Assembly: GCA_947643165.1 (NCBI GenBank)
Contig: CANRVB010000012.1
Location: forward strand, 1 to 64,000
DNA from: an uncultured Porphyromonadaceae bacterium
GTDB lineage: Bacteria; Bacteroidota; Bacteroidia; Bacteroidales; Muribaculaceae
Direction of reading: 5' to 3'
Length of the DNA stretch: 64,000 nucleotides
Program-made: the position numbers and the translations under genes
Shown here: positions 28,001 through 36,212 of the stretch, one piece after another
How the letters are laid out: each line of letters starts with the position of its first letter
Position numbering within the stretch: the stretch's first letter is position 1
Notes under the pieces: model-generated
What the model saw: only the letters and a program-made list of their open reading frames with translations
What the model was told of the DNA's origin: nothing
Database searches by the model: none

Positions 28001-28321
28001 CGTAACGTCCTCTCGTGGATCGCCGAGTCAGCATTCGATCCCGACAAGGGCAACTTCGACGCCGAATATCCTCTGATGGGTATCAACGTCACCGACGTAG
28101 CCAACAACACCGTGGCTTCTACCTTCTGGACCCGCAGCGGCGCATTCATGCGTCTCCGCAACGTAGAGCTCGGTTGGACATTCCCCCTCGGCCGCGTTTA
28201 CGTATCTGGCGTCAATCTTCTTAACTTCACATCGTTCAAACTCTGGGATCCCGAGCTGAAGAGCTGGAAGACCTATCCCATGCAGAAGACTGTGAATGTG
28301 GGTGTTCAATTCAACATCTAA
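25082..28321 (+). CDS. SusC/RagA-family TonB-dependent outer-membrane transporter
   Basis: Imports oligosaccharides or peptides with its SusD partner, driven by TonB. From ATG 25082 the protein is 1079 aa with a signal peptide (MPVATAALLSALLLPSAQIFAS in outline). A carboxypeptidase-regulatory-like domain follows (about 50-145, TGTVVDANDGEPLIQATVTV). Then comes the TonB box/plug region (NEVVVVGAGYQKKVSVTGAIS, and YIRGISNFSNKSATPLILLDDVE), then a 22-strand barrel ending NVGVQFNI. No secretin/STN domain precedes the plug, so it is not of the anti-sigma signalling type. The GTG at 25037 in the ORF track would add 15 residues ahead of the signal peptide. susD starts 18 bases later. Confidence 0.95.
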   Translation: MRQKSRMPVATAALLSALLLPSAQIFASTVPGNGSSDNSAAQPRPSWAAPQSTAPDQTRTITGTVVDANDGEPLIQATVTVEGDPSNVVVTNLEGEFSIKIKASTKKPVLIVTYIGYEKAQVPVEDIANIKISMKPETNALNEVVVVGAGYQKKVSVTGAISQLKGDQLKLSSSTLTNNLAGKFAGVYANNTSGQPGSGADFYIRGISNFSNKSATPLILLDDVEITASDLNYVPAENIESFSVLKDASATAIYGARGANGVMIITTKGGDYNAKTNVNVTFENAFNILNSMPEFVDGATYMELYNKAQAYRTPLVAPRYTQEQIDRTRSGENPYLYPDVDWQETLFKKMAMRQRANINVSGGGSKVKYYMSLEANHENGHYRTEKLYSWNNNIQNYNYTFQNNISYKLTSTTTVSMNMNTQIRQQVQPNVNSESLFNYTLQYNPTLFPVTYPARDGYNHILYGTYELAGGQFLTNPYAAMNTSFWQYNQNTLNTVIKLNQDLDFITKGLKLQAWVNFKSWGSKLFTRSITPYTYVAADGAGSGDSWQDPIFDLRRGATGTNYISDGNLTNNTTNTFEMQANLNWTRSFGSHDLSAMVLYRMREYRDEYSSLLPNRNQGFSGRVTYDYDSRYLAEFNFGYNGTERLAKGHRFGFFPAGSLGWVISNEEFWEPISPVVSYFKIRGSYGLVGSDDIVKPNGAYFLYYDQLTNGVINGLTWQPGAGGSAGWGASLGGPQIIYYGTTDLGWEKVKKLDIGVDFRLWNSLNVALDYFVDKRYDMFMQRNSWPSMLGYGDMMPYAPVGRAENKGFEGSLTYNERITNDLSFSLTANFTYNKNKLINMDELNYRYPWQYQTGLPLNHTRGYIAEGLFKSQEEIDNSPVQNLGSTVMVGDIKYRDLNGDGQINQDDQTMISEYGTVPRLQYGFGATINWKKFDFGFFFTGSAKRTLLISGAMMNGVDNAPSPFQQTPGNAPRNVLSWIAESAFDPDKGNFDAEYPLMGINVTDVANNTVASTFWTRSGAFMRLRNVELGWTFPLGRVYVSGVNLLNFTSFKLWDPELKSWKTYPMQKTVNVGVQFNI

Positions 28322-28339
28322 TCCTATCATCCAATACTT

Positions 28340-30310
28340 ATGAAATTATTCAAATCATATAAAAAGCTGGGTCTCACCGCCCTTATGGCAGGCATGCTGA
28401 GCTTTTCATCCTGCAACTACCTCGACATCGTTCCACCGGAACAGGTGCAGGTGAACGACGCGATGGAAAACCACCAGAATGCTCTGGGATTCCTCTACAG
28501 CTGCTATGCGTTCTCTAAGAACGATAACGTTGGCGAACTGCCCTACGGCAACTATCTTTATGACATCAACACCACCGCCGACGATATCCTCAACCCACAC
28601 GCTTGGGCTGCCGACGGAAACGGTGGTCCCGCACTCATTCTGCTCAACACCCTCTCCGCTCAGAATGCACGCGACTACTGGGGTCACAACTACAACGGTA
28701 TCGGACAGTGCCTCCTGTTCCTCGAGAAGCTCGACGAGTGCGATCCTCTCGGACGCGGCATAATCACAGCCGAGGAAGACAGAGAGTGGCGCGCCGAAGC
28801 TAAAGCCCTCAGCGCTTACTACCACTTCGTGATCCTGCGCCGCTATGGCCCGATCGCTATCCTCGAGGAGCGTCTGCCCCTCGATGCTCCACAGTCCATA
28901 TTCCCCGGTCGCTACCACTTCGACTACTGCGTGGACTGGATCTGCCAGCAGCTTGATGAAGCCGCCAAAGACCTCCCCGCCATCCGCGACGTGGCATACA
29001 TGGGACGTATGACATCAACCATCTGTAAGGCCGTCAAGGCGCAGGCTCTCCTGCTCGCCGCATCGCCCCTCTGGAACGGTTCATTCCCCTACACTACATT
29101 CAAGAACGACACTTGGGAAACTCCCGGCTACGGCACCGAGCTCGTCAGCCGCAAATACGACGAAAGCAAATGGACCCGCGCCCTCGCTGCCGTAGAAGAA
29201 GCCATCACCTGGGCCGAAGGCCAGGGCCAGCGCTCACTCTACACCAACAACGAGTATCGTGACGCCAACATCAACCTGAACGACCTCTACATCCCCGGAA
29301 ACGTTTCCGACAAGTTCAAGGAAGATGTTCTCCGCATGCGCTACCTCCACTACGCCTGCGAGAACGAAGGAAACCGCGAGGGTATCATGGTAACCAACCC
29401 CGGCGGTCTCACCACCCAGTGGTTCGCTTCATTCCCGCGCAACATCATGCAGCTCAACAGCGGTACTGTACTCTCCGGTTTCTCCGGCTTCAACCCCACT
29501 CTCAACGCCGTGCAGCGCTTCCTCACCGCCGACGGCTACATGCCCGAGAACGACCCCAACTTCATCGACGAGTCTCAGTGGTATGAGAGCGCCGGAATGC
29601 CCGACAATGGCGTTGGCCGCAGCCGTATCATCAACCTCTGCGTAAACCGCGAGCCGCGCTTCTATGCCTGGATCGGATTCGACGGTGGTGACTACTCTAT
29701 GCGTATAGCCAACGGCGAGCCCAAGACCCTCAACATGCTCGACAAGACAATGCAGGGCTACAACTCCGCTACCCGCGACAACTCTGCCACCGGTTTCCTC
29801 TGCCAGAAGTTCATGCCGCCCGTAATGCAGATCTCCAAGGATAACGCCTATGTAGGCTACGTTTCACCCTCACGTATGGTAATCCGTCTCGCCGAGCTCT
29901 ACCTCGCGCGTGCCGAGTGTAACGCCGCCCTCGGAAACACCGAAGCCGCTATCCGCGACATCAACGTTATCCGCAACCGCGCCGGTGCAACTCCCCTCAC
30001 CTCTGCCATGGTCAACGCTTCCGGCATGAACATCATGGAGTGGGTCAAGACCGAATGGAACAACGAATTCTTCGCCGAAGGCAAGCGCTTCTTCAACGTA
30101 CGCCGCTGGGTTGAAGGTGAGAAATACTTCGGCCTCGGAAAGCGCCTTGGCCTCAACGCCCTCTCTAAGGAGAACCCAACCTTCGAGGAGTTCAACAAGC
30201 CTACTACTCTGCCCTACACCTACACCTGGGGCAACAAGCTCTACCTGTACCCCATACAGTATGGCGACGTTTACGCTAACCCACAGCTTGTACAGAACCC
30301 CGGCTTCTAA
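28340..30310 (+). CDS. SusD/RagB-family nutrient-binding lipoprotein
   Basis: Surface lipoprotein lid of the SusC transporter, holding substrate at the cell surface. 656 aa. Lipobox FSSC after KLGLTALMAGMLS, then the usual NYLDIVPPEQV start. Family signatures include ENHQNALGFLYSCYAF at the N-terminus and, near the end, RLAELYLARAECNAALGNTEAAIRDINVIRNRAGAT, then WNNEFFAEGKRFFNVRRW, and a C-terminal LYPIQYGDVYANPQLVQNPGF. The tetratricopeptide-type helices lie in between. Substrate is unknown. Directly follows susC and precedes a DUF1735 lipoprotein, the standard core order. Confidence 0.95.
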   Translation: MKLFKSYKKLGLTALMAGMLSFSSCNYLDIVPPEQVQVNDAMENHQNALGFLYSCYAFSKNDNVGELPYGNYLYDINTTADDILNPHAWAADGNGGPALILLNTLSAQNARDYWGHNYNGIGQCLLFLEKLDECDPLGRGIITAEEDREWRAEAKALSAYYHFVILRRYGPIAILEERLPLDAPQSIFPGRYHFDYCVDWICQQLDEAAKDLPAIRDVAYMGRMTSTICKAVKAQALLLAASPLWNGSFPYTTFKNDTWETPGYGTELVSRKYDESKWTRALAAVEEAITWAEGQGQRSLYTNNEYRDANINLNDLYIPGNVSDKFKEDVLRMRYLHYACENEGNREGIMVTNPGGLTTQWFASFPRNIMQLNSGTVLSGFSGFNPTLNAVQRFLTADGYMPENDPNFIDESQWYESAGMPDNGVGRSRIINLCVNREPRFYAWIGFDGGDYSMRIANGEPKTLNMLDKTMQGYNSATRDNSATGFLCQKFMPPVMQISKDNAYVGYVSPSRMVIRLAELYLARAECNAALGNTEAAIRDINVIRNRAGATPLTSAMVNASGMNIMEWVKTEWNNEFFAEGKRFFNVRRWVEGEKYFGLGKRLGLNALSKENPTFEEFNKPTTLPYTYTWGNKLYLYPIQYGDVYANPQLVQNPGF

Positions 30311-30332
30311 AATCACTTAACTTTAGCGATAA

Positions 30333-31670
30333 ATGAAAAAATTATATATAGCATCAACCATAGCGGGGCTGTTGCTCGCCGGTACTTCTTGCTCTGAGAC
30401 TTACGACATCTATCCCGAAGACTCCGCAAGTGTCGTAATGATCAAGGACGCCGGTGCGAAGGAGCTGACCGTTTACTCCACCGAGACCAAGGTGCCCGTT
30501 TCAGTGACTATACTGAAAGGTGGACACAGCGAGGGTCGCGACGCTGTCATCGAGCTGCGTGCGATGGACCAGGCCGAATTCGATGAATATCGTGCTGAAG
30601 CCGGTACTCCATACACCCTCCTCCCCTCCGACTGCTTCTCTTTCACTCAGGAGGGTCAGACCACTTCCACCCAGATCCAGATGAGCGCCGACGAGACCTA
30701 CAAGATCGTAGAAGTCTACATCAACGCTTCCGCTTTCGGACAGTACATGGAAAACTACGACGCTTCTCTCTACCGTCCCGTTCTTCCTATCGTCCTCCAG
30801 AGCTCCGACGCTTCGGTCAACACCGACAGCTACGAGACTTTCATCCTGCCCAGCTATGTTGAGCCGGGTCTCGAGTTCAAGCAGAACGGTCTCCGCAGCT
30901 ACGATCTCTCTAACGGAAAGATGACAGCCACTGTCACTCTCCCGATCGAGAACAAGTGGGACATCACATTCACTGTAGGTGTCGACAAAGACCTTCTCGA
31001 CAAGTACAACCGCGAGAATGAGACCGACTACACCCTCATTCCCGAAGCGGCTTACTCTGGCCTCCAGACAAGCTACTCAATGCCCGCCGGAACATCTTCG
31101 GTCGAGATCTCTCTCAATATCGACCCCTCTAAGATGGACCTCAACGACGCCCTCCCGCTCAAGATCACGAGCTGCAGCGTCAGCGGTATCGAGCCCGACG
31201 AGCAGACCGGCTGGTTCATTGCCGACGCATCGGTTCCCTTGACCGCCGACATGTTCTCGACAAACGCTCTCGAACCCTCCGAAGGTTCGCTGGCCAACCT
31301 GCTCGACAACGACCTGAGCACTTACTTCCACACCGCTTGGTCGGTTAGCGTTTCAGGTTATCACTGGATTCAGGTCACAACTCCCGACAAATACTCCAAG
31401 ATCCAGATATCCTACAGCAACCGCGTCAGCGCTACCACAAACGCCCTCGCATTCTTCAACTTCTACACCGGCACATCAAACAACGATCTGACCATGGTGA
31501 AGAAGTACGTCTGGGATGCCGACGGCCTCAACGGCGCAAGCGGTGGCTGGACTACCCTGGCTCCAATGTCGCTCTCGACTCCTCAGAACGTGTTCCGCAT
31601 CGAGAACACCAGAAGCTGGAACGGCAACCTGTTCTTCGTTATGACCGAATTCCGCATGAAGGCGATCTAA
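30333..31670 (+). CDS. DUF1735-type surface lipoprotein (SusE/F position)
   Basis: 445 aa, lipobox GTSC after MKKLYIASTIAGLLLA. Two DUF1735-like beta-sandwich repeats (about 40-150 and 180-290) share the pattern YNRENETDYTLIPEAAYSG, matching YRAEAGTPYTLLPSDCFSF in the first. The C-terminal part (about 300-445) resembles a discoidin-type domain (NLLDNDLSTYFHTAWSVSV, then HWIQVTTPDKYSKIQISY). This domain order is common for surface glycan-binding proteins encoded after susD. No enzyme gene follows: a terminator comes next. Binding of a host or dietary glycan is inference. Confidence 0.8.
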   Translation: MKKLYIASTIAGLLLAGTSCSETYDIYPEDSASVVMIKDAGAKELTVYSTETKVPVSVTILKGGHSEGRDAVIELRAMDQAEFDEYRAEAGTPYTLLPSDCFSFTQEGQTTSTQIQMSADETYKIVEVYINASAFGQYMENYDASLYRPVLPIVLQSSDASVNTDSYETFILPSYVEPGLEFKQNGLRSYDLSNGKMTATVTLPIENKWDITFTVGVDKDLLDKYNRENETDYTLIPEAAYSGLQTSYSMPAGTSSVEISLNIDPSKMDLNDALPLKITSCSVSGIEPDEQTGWFIADASVPLTADMFSTNALEPSEGSLANLLDNDLSTYFHTAWSVSVSGYHWIQVTTPDKYSKIQISYSNRVSATTNALAFFNFYTGTSNNDLTMVKKYVWDADGLNGASGGWTTLAPMSLSTPQNVFRIENTRSWNGNLFFVMTEFRMKAI

Positions 31671-31691
31671 TCCCCACGGACTATTACACAC

Positions 31692-31734
31692 AAAGCGAAG
31701 GCGCGGCCTGCAACCGCCCTTCGCTTTTATTTTT
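31692..31734 (+). terminator. Rho-independent terminator of the susCD operon
   Basis: AAAGCGAAGG-CG pairs with CG-CCCTTCGCTTT (one bulge) around an 11-base loop and is followed by TTATTTTT. Clear intrinsic terminator about 20 bases after the DUF1735 stop. Confidence 0.85.
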
Positions 31735-31774
31735 GCCCGGCCATAACTGACCGGCACCATCCTCTCAGCTACCG

Positions 31775-32458
31775 TCAGCGACCCTCAGCGATCACCGACG
31801 CGATCTCCCAGTCAAGAGGACTGTCTATGTCCACGCTGTCACGCTCCGTCATCTCATACTTCACCCTGCGCTCGAACGAGCTCAGCGGCCCCCGCCTCAG
31901 CGACGCCGGATTGATTATGTATATCGCCCCGTTATACTCCCAGCAGTCCGGTGCATCCTGACGGCACAATATCGCCCCGCCGCCTTTGCTTATATGCAGC
32001 ATACCATCACCATCCTCCTCATAGCAGTTCAGATACGGATTCGTTCGCGCCGGCCTGACGCTCACCACCATGTCCAGACCATCATTATACATCGCCAGGG
32101 CCTCACGCACATGAGCCCCCGTCCTGAAGGGAGAAGTCGGCTGCAAAAGTATCACCACATCCGGCTCATACCCCCGGTCCCTGTAGAAATCAAGCGCGTG
32201 CAGCAGCACCGGATAAGTACCCGCATTGTCCGCCGCAAGCTCCGCCGGACGCATGAACGGCACATCTATACCCGCGGCCCGCGCGCAAGCCGCTATCTCG
32301 CTGTCATCCGTCGAGACACATATCTCACTGTCCGCTGCCACAGCCCGCGCTGCCTCTATCGTATAGTGGAGCAACGGCTTGCCCGCAAGCGGCTTTATAT
32401 TTTTTCCCGGCACGCCCTTGCTGCCGCCACGTGCGGGTATTATGACCAGTGGCTTCAT
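31775..32458 (-). CDS. CMP-sugar synthetase of the NeuA/acylneuraminate cytidylyltransferase family
   Basis: Activates a nonulosonic acid (sialic, legionaminic or pseudaminic type) with CTP for surface glycan building. 227 aa. Motifs: VIIPARGGSKGVPGKNIKPLAGKPLL (nucleotide binding), ICVSTDDSEIAACARAAG, VILLQPTSPFRTGAHV, and DSPLDWEIA at the C-terminus. Substrate cannot be told from sequence. It is isolated: no NeuB-type synthase or transporter is adjacent. The start is ATG 32458, close behind the terminator of the upstream lipoprotein gene. Its promoter is not obvious. Confidence 0.85.
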   Translation of the reverse strand: MKPLVIIPARGGSKGVPGKNIKPLAGKPLLHYTIEAARAVAADSEICVSTDDSEIAACARAAGIDVPFMRPAELAADNAGTYPVLLHALDFYRDRGYEPDVVILLQPTSPFRTGAHVREALAMYNDGLDMVVSVRPARTNPYLNCYEEDGDGMLHISKGGGAILCRQDAPDCWEYNGAIYIINPASLRRGPLSSFERRVKYEMTERDSVDIDSPLDWEIASVIAEGR

Positions 32459-32474
32459 TTCTTGCTATTATAAT

Positions 32475-32513
32475 AAAAAAAGCGCTACCGCTGTCCACAA
32501 GACATGATAGCGC
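32475..32513 (-). terminator. Intrinsic terminator after the small lipoprotein gene
   Basis: On the minus strand GCGCTA, an inner TGTC-ttgtg-GACA pairing, TAGCGC, then TTTTTTT. A second hairpin, GCCGGAG-tctcg-CTCCGGC (32527-32545), lies just before it. Confidence 0.8.
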
Positions 32514-32563
32514 CTGATGTATGGAAGCCGGAGTCTCGCTCCGGCCAACTTCAAATAGTTATA

Positions 32564-32785
32564 TTAGTTCTGAGCGGGAGCTTCAGCCTCTACAGCCTCT
32601 ACAACAACTGTGGTGTCGTTGGTCAGAGTGTCAACAGCTTCAACAGCCTCTACAGCCTCTACAACTTCTGTTTCTGCTACGATGCTATCGGTGGCGGTAG
32701 CTTCAGCCTCGCTCTTGTTACCGCAAGCGGTAAAAGCAACAGCTACGGCAACGGCTGCAGCTGCGCAAATGAAAGTCTTCTTCAT
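32564..32785 (-). CDS. Small lipoprotein with Val-Glu-Ala repeats
   Basis: 73 aa. Signal peptide and lipobox FTACGN give a mature lipoprotein of about 53 residues. The mature part is acidic and repetitive (VVEAVEAVEAVDTL and VVVEAVEAEAPAQN). In the DNA a 21-base unit (AGCCTCTACAGCCTCTACAAC on the plus strand) occurs twice, 60 bases apart (32585 and 32645). No domain is recognised. It is flanked by its own promoter and terminator, so it is a single-gene transcript. Possibly an envelope spacer or stress protein, but this is a guess. Tandem units suggest length may vary between strains. Confidence 0.75.
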   Translation of the reverse strand: MKKTFICAAAAVAVAVAFTACGNKSEAEATATDSIVAETEVVEAVEAVEAVDTLTNDTTVVVEAVEAEAPAQN

Positions 32786-32855
32786 AATTTGATGTAGTAA
32801 GTTATATTAAGTTATAATTCGTTGTCAATAAGACTGCCATTGGTGAATGGCTCGG

Positions 32856-32887
32856 CAAAAGTACGATAAAAAATTATGCTGTACAAC
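32856..32887 (-). promoter_or_regulatory. Promoter for the small lipoprotein gene
   Basis: Minus strand GTTG (32884-32887), 20 bases, TACTTTTG (32856-32863). It gives a leader of about 65 bases before ATG 32785. Confidence 0.65.
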
Positions 32888-32934
32888 ATATTTTTTAAAA
32901 ATTTTCAGAATTAACACTCCCGCTTCAATTATAA

Positions 32935-32967
32935 GTTGGAAATAACACATGTTTTTTTGTAATTTTG
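32935..32967 (+). promoter_or_regulatory. Promoter for the polyferredoxin-thyA-folA run
   Basis: GTTG (32935-32938), 21 bases, TAATTTTG (32960-32967). It places the ORF-track ATG at 32949 inside the promoter, so the true start is downstream at 32976 or 32994. Confidence 0.65.
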
Positions 32968-32993
32968 AGCATTATATGTCCACAAAACTCCAG

Positions 32994-33929
32994 ATGAAGA
33001 AGCGTGTAAGACTGATACGCATATTGTTAAGCATCGGCGCCCTCGCCCTCTTGACGGGTGGGCTGACGCTCGGCGGCATGCAGATTCCTCTCTTCGCCGG
33101 ATGGATTGTCAAAGTTCAGCTCCTCCCCGCCGTCGCAAGCTTCTCTCTGCTCACATTCCTCCTCTGGCTCTGTGCAACTCTCCTGTTCGGACGCATCTAC
33201 TGCTCCACTGTCTGCCCTATGGGCACTGTCATGGATATCGCCGGACGACTGAGCCGCCTGCCCGTCCGCGACGGACTCCCCGCAAACGAAAAGCGGCGCT
33301 ACCGCTACACCCACCCACAGACATCCCTGCGCTACATCCTCCTCGTCGGTGTGCTCACCTGCCTTATCGGTGGATTCATGGCCATTCCATCGCTTATCGA
33401 CCCCTACACGGCCTACGAACGCCTCTGCACCACTATCCTCCACCCCCTCTGGTGCTCAATCTCGGGATCCGACACGACCGTCAACCCCACCGCCGCGACC
33501 CCCGGCACGATATATCCCCCGCTCATGATTGCCATGGCCACATCCGCGGGAGCTGCCGTCGCAGTCTCGACCATCCTCATCGTCGCTTGGTTTGCCTGCC
33601 GCAACGGACGGGTCCTCTGCAACACCATCTGCCCTGTCGGAACCACCCTCGGCATGGTCAGCCGGTACTCCGTCTTTCAGATGGACATCGACACCGACCT
33701 CTGCACACAATGCCGCCGTTGCGTCGACGGATGCAAGGGAGGATGCATCAACCTCGACGACCATACCGTCGACAGCTCACGTTGTGTGGTGTGTTTCGAC
33801 TGCACTGCGCTCTGCCGCGACAACGCTATCCGCTACACCGCCACCCGCAAGCAACTCTCCATACCAATGATGCAGCGCACCGAGTCAAAACGACCGCTCG
33901 GCAGGGCAACTGCCATGACAAAAAACTGA
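32994..33929 (+). CDS. Membrane polyferredoxin, NapH/NosR-type 4Fe-4S protein
   Basis: About 311 aa from ATG 32994; ATG 32976 would be nearly leaderless and cannot be excluded. Four or more membrane helices. Two Cys motifs lie at helix ends ([17 protein letters not shown] and [16 protein letters not shown]), as in NapH and NosR. C-terminal ferredoxin motifs are [14 protein letters not shown] and [11 protein letters not shown]. Predicted to pass electrons across the inner membrane from a quinone or ferredoxin to an unknown acceptor. No nitrate, nitrous oxide or other reductase is nearby, so the partner is unknown. thyA starts 20 bases later. Confidence 0.8.
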   Translation: MKKRVRLIRILLSIGALALLTGGLTLGGMQIPLFAGWIVKVQLLPAVASFSLLTFLLWLCATLLFGRIYCSTVCPMGTVMDIAGRLSRLPVRDGLPANEKRRYRYTHPQTSLRYILLVGVLTCLIGGFMAIPSLIDPYTAYERLCTTILHPLWCSISGSDTTVNPTAATPGTIYPPLMIAMATSAGAAVAVSTILIVAWFACRNGRVLCNTICPVGTTLGMVSRYSVFQMDIDTDLCTQCRRCVDGCKGGCINLDDHTVDSSRCVVCFDCTALCRDNAIRYTATRKQLSIPMMQRTESKRPLGRATAMTKN

Positions 33930-33949
33930 GAAAAAACAGAACAACCGCA

Positions 33950-34744
33950 ATGAAACAATACCTCGAACTGCTTCAACATATCAAGGACCACGGAACCGAC
34001 CGCATGGACCGCACAGGCACAGGCACACGCAGCGTCTTCGGCTACCAGATGCGTTTCAACCTCGACGATGGATTCCCCCTCCTCACCACCAAAAAGCTCC
34101 ATCTCAAGTCTATCATCCACGAGCTCCTCTGGTTCCTCAAAGGCGACACCAACGTCAGGTATCTTCAGGACAACGGTGTCCGGATATGGAACGAATGGGC
34201 CGACGCCGACGGCAATCTCGGGCCTATCTACGGAAAGCAGTGGCGGGCATGGCGCGACTACAACGGTGGCACGATCGACCAGATCGCCCAGGCCATCGAT
34301 ACCATACGCCACAACCCCGACTCACGGCGTATCATCGTCAGCGCATGGAACGTCGCCGACATCGACAGCATGCACCTCCCTCCATGCCACGCCTTCTTTC
34401 AGTACTATGTGGCCGGCGACCGTCTTAGCCTCCAGCTCTATCAGCGCTCTGCCGACTGCTTCCTTGGTGTACCTTTCAACATCGCCAGCTACGCCCTGCT
34501 CCTCATGATGACCGCACAGGTCACCGGACTCAAGCCCGGCGACTTCGTCCATACCCTCGGCGACGCACATATCTACACAAACCATCGCGAGCAGGTCGAT
34601 CTGCAGCTCAGCAGAACCCCCGGACCCCTGCCCCGCATCATTCTCAATCCCGACATCAAGGAAATTGGCGACTTCCATTACGACGATTTCACCCTCGAGG
34701 GCTATGACCCCCAGCCATCCATCAAAGCAGAAGTAGCCGTATGA
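33950..34744 (+). CDS. thyA: Thymidylate synthase
   Basis: Makes dTMP from dUMP using methylene-tetrahydrofolate. The ORF track hides it in a longer frame (33101-34744); ATG 33950 gives 264 aa, the usual length. Motifs: [42 protein letters not shown] and [12 protein letters not shown] with the catalytic Cys, then [18 protein letters not shown]. Its last four bases overlap folA (ATGA), the classical thyA-folA pair, since thyA oxidises folate and folA reduces it. Confidence 0.97.
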   Translation: MKQYLELLQHIKDHGTDRMDRTGTGTRSVFGYQMRFNLDDGFPLLTTKKLHLKSIIHELLWFLKGDTNVRYLQDNGVRIWNEWADADGNLGPIYGKQWRAWRDYNGGTIDQIAQAIDTIRHNPDSRRIIVSAWNVADIDSMHLPPCHAFFQYYVAGDRLSLQLYQRSADCFLGVPFNIASYALLLMMTAQVTGLKPGDFVHTLGDAHIYTNHREQVDLQLSRTPGPLPRIILNPDIKEIGDFHYDDFTLEGYDPQPSIKAEVAV

Positions 34745-35259
34745 CCAACCGACACACCATCACTATCATTGTGGCTTGCGCACAGGACGGAGCCATAGGA
34801 CGGGCCGGCGACATGCCGTTCCGCATCAGCGACGACCTCCGGCGGTTCAAGCAGATCACCCTCGGGCATCCCCTCATCATGGGCCGCAAGACCTTCGAGT
34901 CTCTGCCCGGAGTTCTCCCCGGACGCACCAACATCGTTGTCAGCCGCAACCCCGGCTATGCACCCGACGGTGTCAAGGTCTGCGAGTCCCTCGAACGTGC
35001 TGTCAAGATAGCCCGTGAATGCGAAGGCAACGACAACATCATGATTATTGGCGGTGGCGAGATCTACCGCCAGGCCATCACCCTGGCCGATATGATCGAA
35101 CTCACCGAAGTCGAGGCCCGCTACGACGACGCCGACACTTTCTTTCCCGACATTCAACCATCCATGTGGTCCCTCCGCGAGCTGAGCCAGTGGAAATCCG
35201 ACTCCAGGTCCGGACTGCGCTACCGCTACCTCACCCTCCGGCGGATCAGAAACAAATAA
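34741..35259 (+). CDS. folA: Dihydrofolate reductase
   Basis: Reduces dihydrofolate to tetrahydrofolate with NADPH. 172 aa. Motifs: [27 protein letters not shown] (substrate side with catalytic Asp), [27 protein letters not shown] (NADPH binding), and [13 protein letters not shown], then DADTFFPDI. Start ATG 34741 overlaps the thyA stop. Standard length and order. Followed after 23 bases by the SPFH gene. Confidence 0.97.
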   Translation: MTNRHTITIIVACAQDGAIGRAGDMPFRISDDLRRFKQITLGHPLIMGRKTFESLPGVLPGRTNIVVSRNPGYAPDGVKVCESLERAVKIARECEGNDNIMIIGGGEIYRQAITLADMIELTEVEARYDDADTFFPDIQPSMWSLRELSQWKSDSRSGLRYRYLTLRRIRNK

Positions 35260-35282
35260 ACACTAAGTAAATCCTGTAAACC

Positions 35283-36182
35283 ATGACACAGACCGAACAA
35301 TTCAACAAAGATCAGGCCTACCAGGGCGTTCTGATCAGCGGATTCAGCATGCTGGGCATCATTGTACTGCTGATTGCAGCAGCCGCGTGGGGATTTTACA
35401 CCGAGTCTCCCGTTCTCATTGGGCTGGGTGGACTCGCCATATTTGCCGCCGTATTCTGTATGTGCGGATTCATGACCCTCGAACCCAACGAGGCCATGGT
35501 CATGATATTTTTCGGAAAATACAAAGGCACTGTCCGCCGCGTCGGATACACATGGGCCAACCCGCTCATGACCAAGCGCAAGATGTCCCTCCGCATACGC
35601 AATCTCGATGTCGAGCCGATCAAGGTCAACGACCGCACCGGCAACCCCATTCTCATCGGACTCGTGCTCGTCTGGAAAGTCACCGACACCTATCGTGCCG
35701 TATTCGACGTTGACAACAGCGGCCGCAACGGATCAGTCCTCTCCAATTTCGTCGCCATACAGAGCGATGCCGCTCTGCGCGAGGTGGCCGGACGCTACGC
35801 CTACGACAACAACAGCATTCACACCGACGAGATCACCCTCCGCGACGGTGGCGAGCATGTCAACGACGAACTCGAGAAGAAACTCAACGAACGTCTCGCC
35901 ATGGCCGGAATCGAAGTCGTGGAAGCCCGTATCAACTATCTCGCCTACGCCCCCGAGATTGCTGCCGTCATGTTGCGCCGGCAGCAGGCAAGCGCTATCG
36001 TCAGCGCTCGCGAGCAGATAGTCGAAGGCGCTGTTGGAATGGTTCGTCTGGCCCTCGAGACCCTCGAACGTGATCAGGTGGTCCAACTCTCACCCGAGCG
36101 CAAGGCAGCTATGGTCAGCAACCTCTTGGTTGTCCTCTGCAGCGATGACTCGGCTACTCCGGTGGTAAATGCCGGCGAATGA
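35283..36182 (+). CDS. SPFH/band 7 domain membrane protein
   Basis: 299 aa. Two N-terminal membrane helices (about residues 15-35 and 43-62, with GFSMLGIIVLLIAAAAWGF) are followed by an SPFH domain (about 68-240: PNEAMVMIFFGKYKGTVRRVGYTW, then YAPEIAAVMLRRQQASAIVSAREQIVEGA). Members form ring assemblies that organise membrane microdomains or guard proteases. The Bacteroidetes members of this length carry the same tail. Function in this organism is not known. Same-strand neighbour of folA and a HAD phosphatase. Confidence 0.88.
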   Translation: MTQTEQFNKDQAYQGVLISGFSMLGIIVLLIAAAAWGFYTESPVLIGLGGLAIFAAVFCMCGFMTLEPNEAMVMIFFGKYKGTVRRVGYTWANPLMTKRKMSLRIRNLDVEPIKVNDRTGNPILIGLVLVWKVTDTYRAVFDVDNSGRNGSVLSNFVAIQSDAALREVAGRYAYDNNSIHTDEITLRDGGEHVNDELEKKLNERLAMAGIEVVEARINYLAYAPEIAAVMLRRQQASAIVSAREQIVEGAVGMVRLALETLERDQVVQLSPERKAAMVSNLLVVLCSDDSATPVVNAGE

Positions 36183-36212
36183 CAAACCTCATAGACCATA
36201 GACCTCAATACC

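Noticed and set aside
33101-34744. 547 aa ORF in the track
   Set aside because: The first 280 residues are a frame-shifted shadow of the polyferredoxin gene. Only the part from ATG 33950 is a real protein (ThyA).
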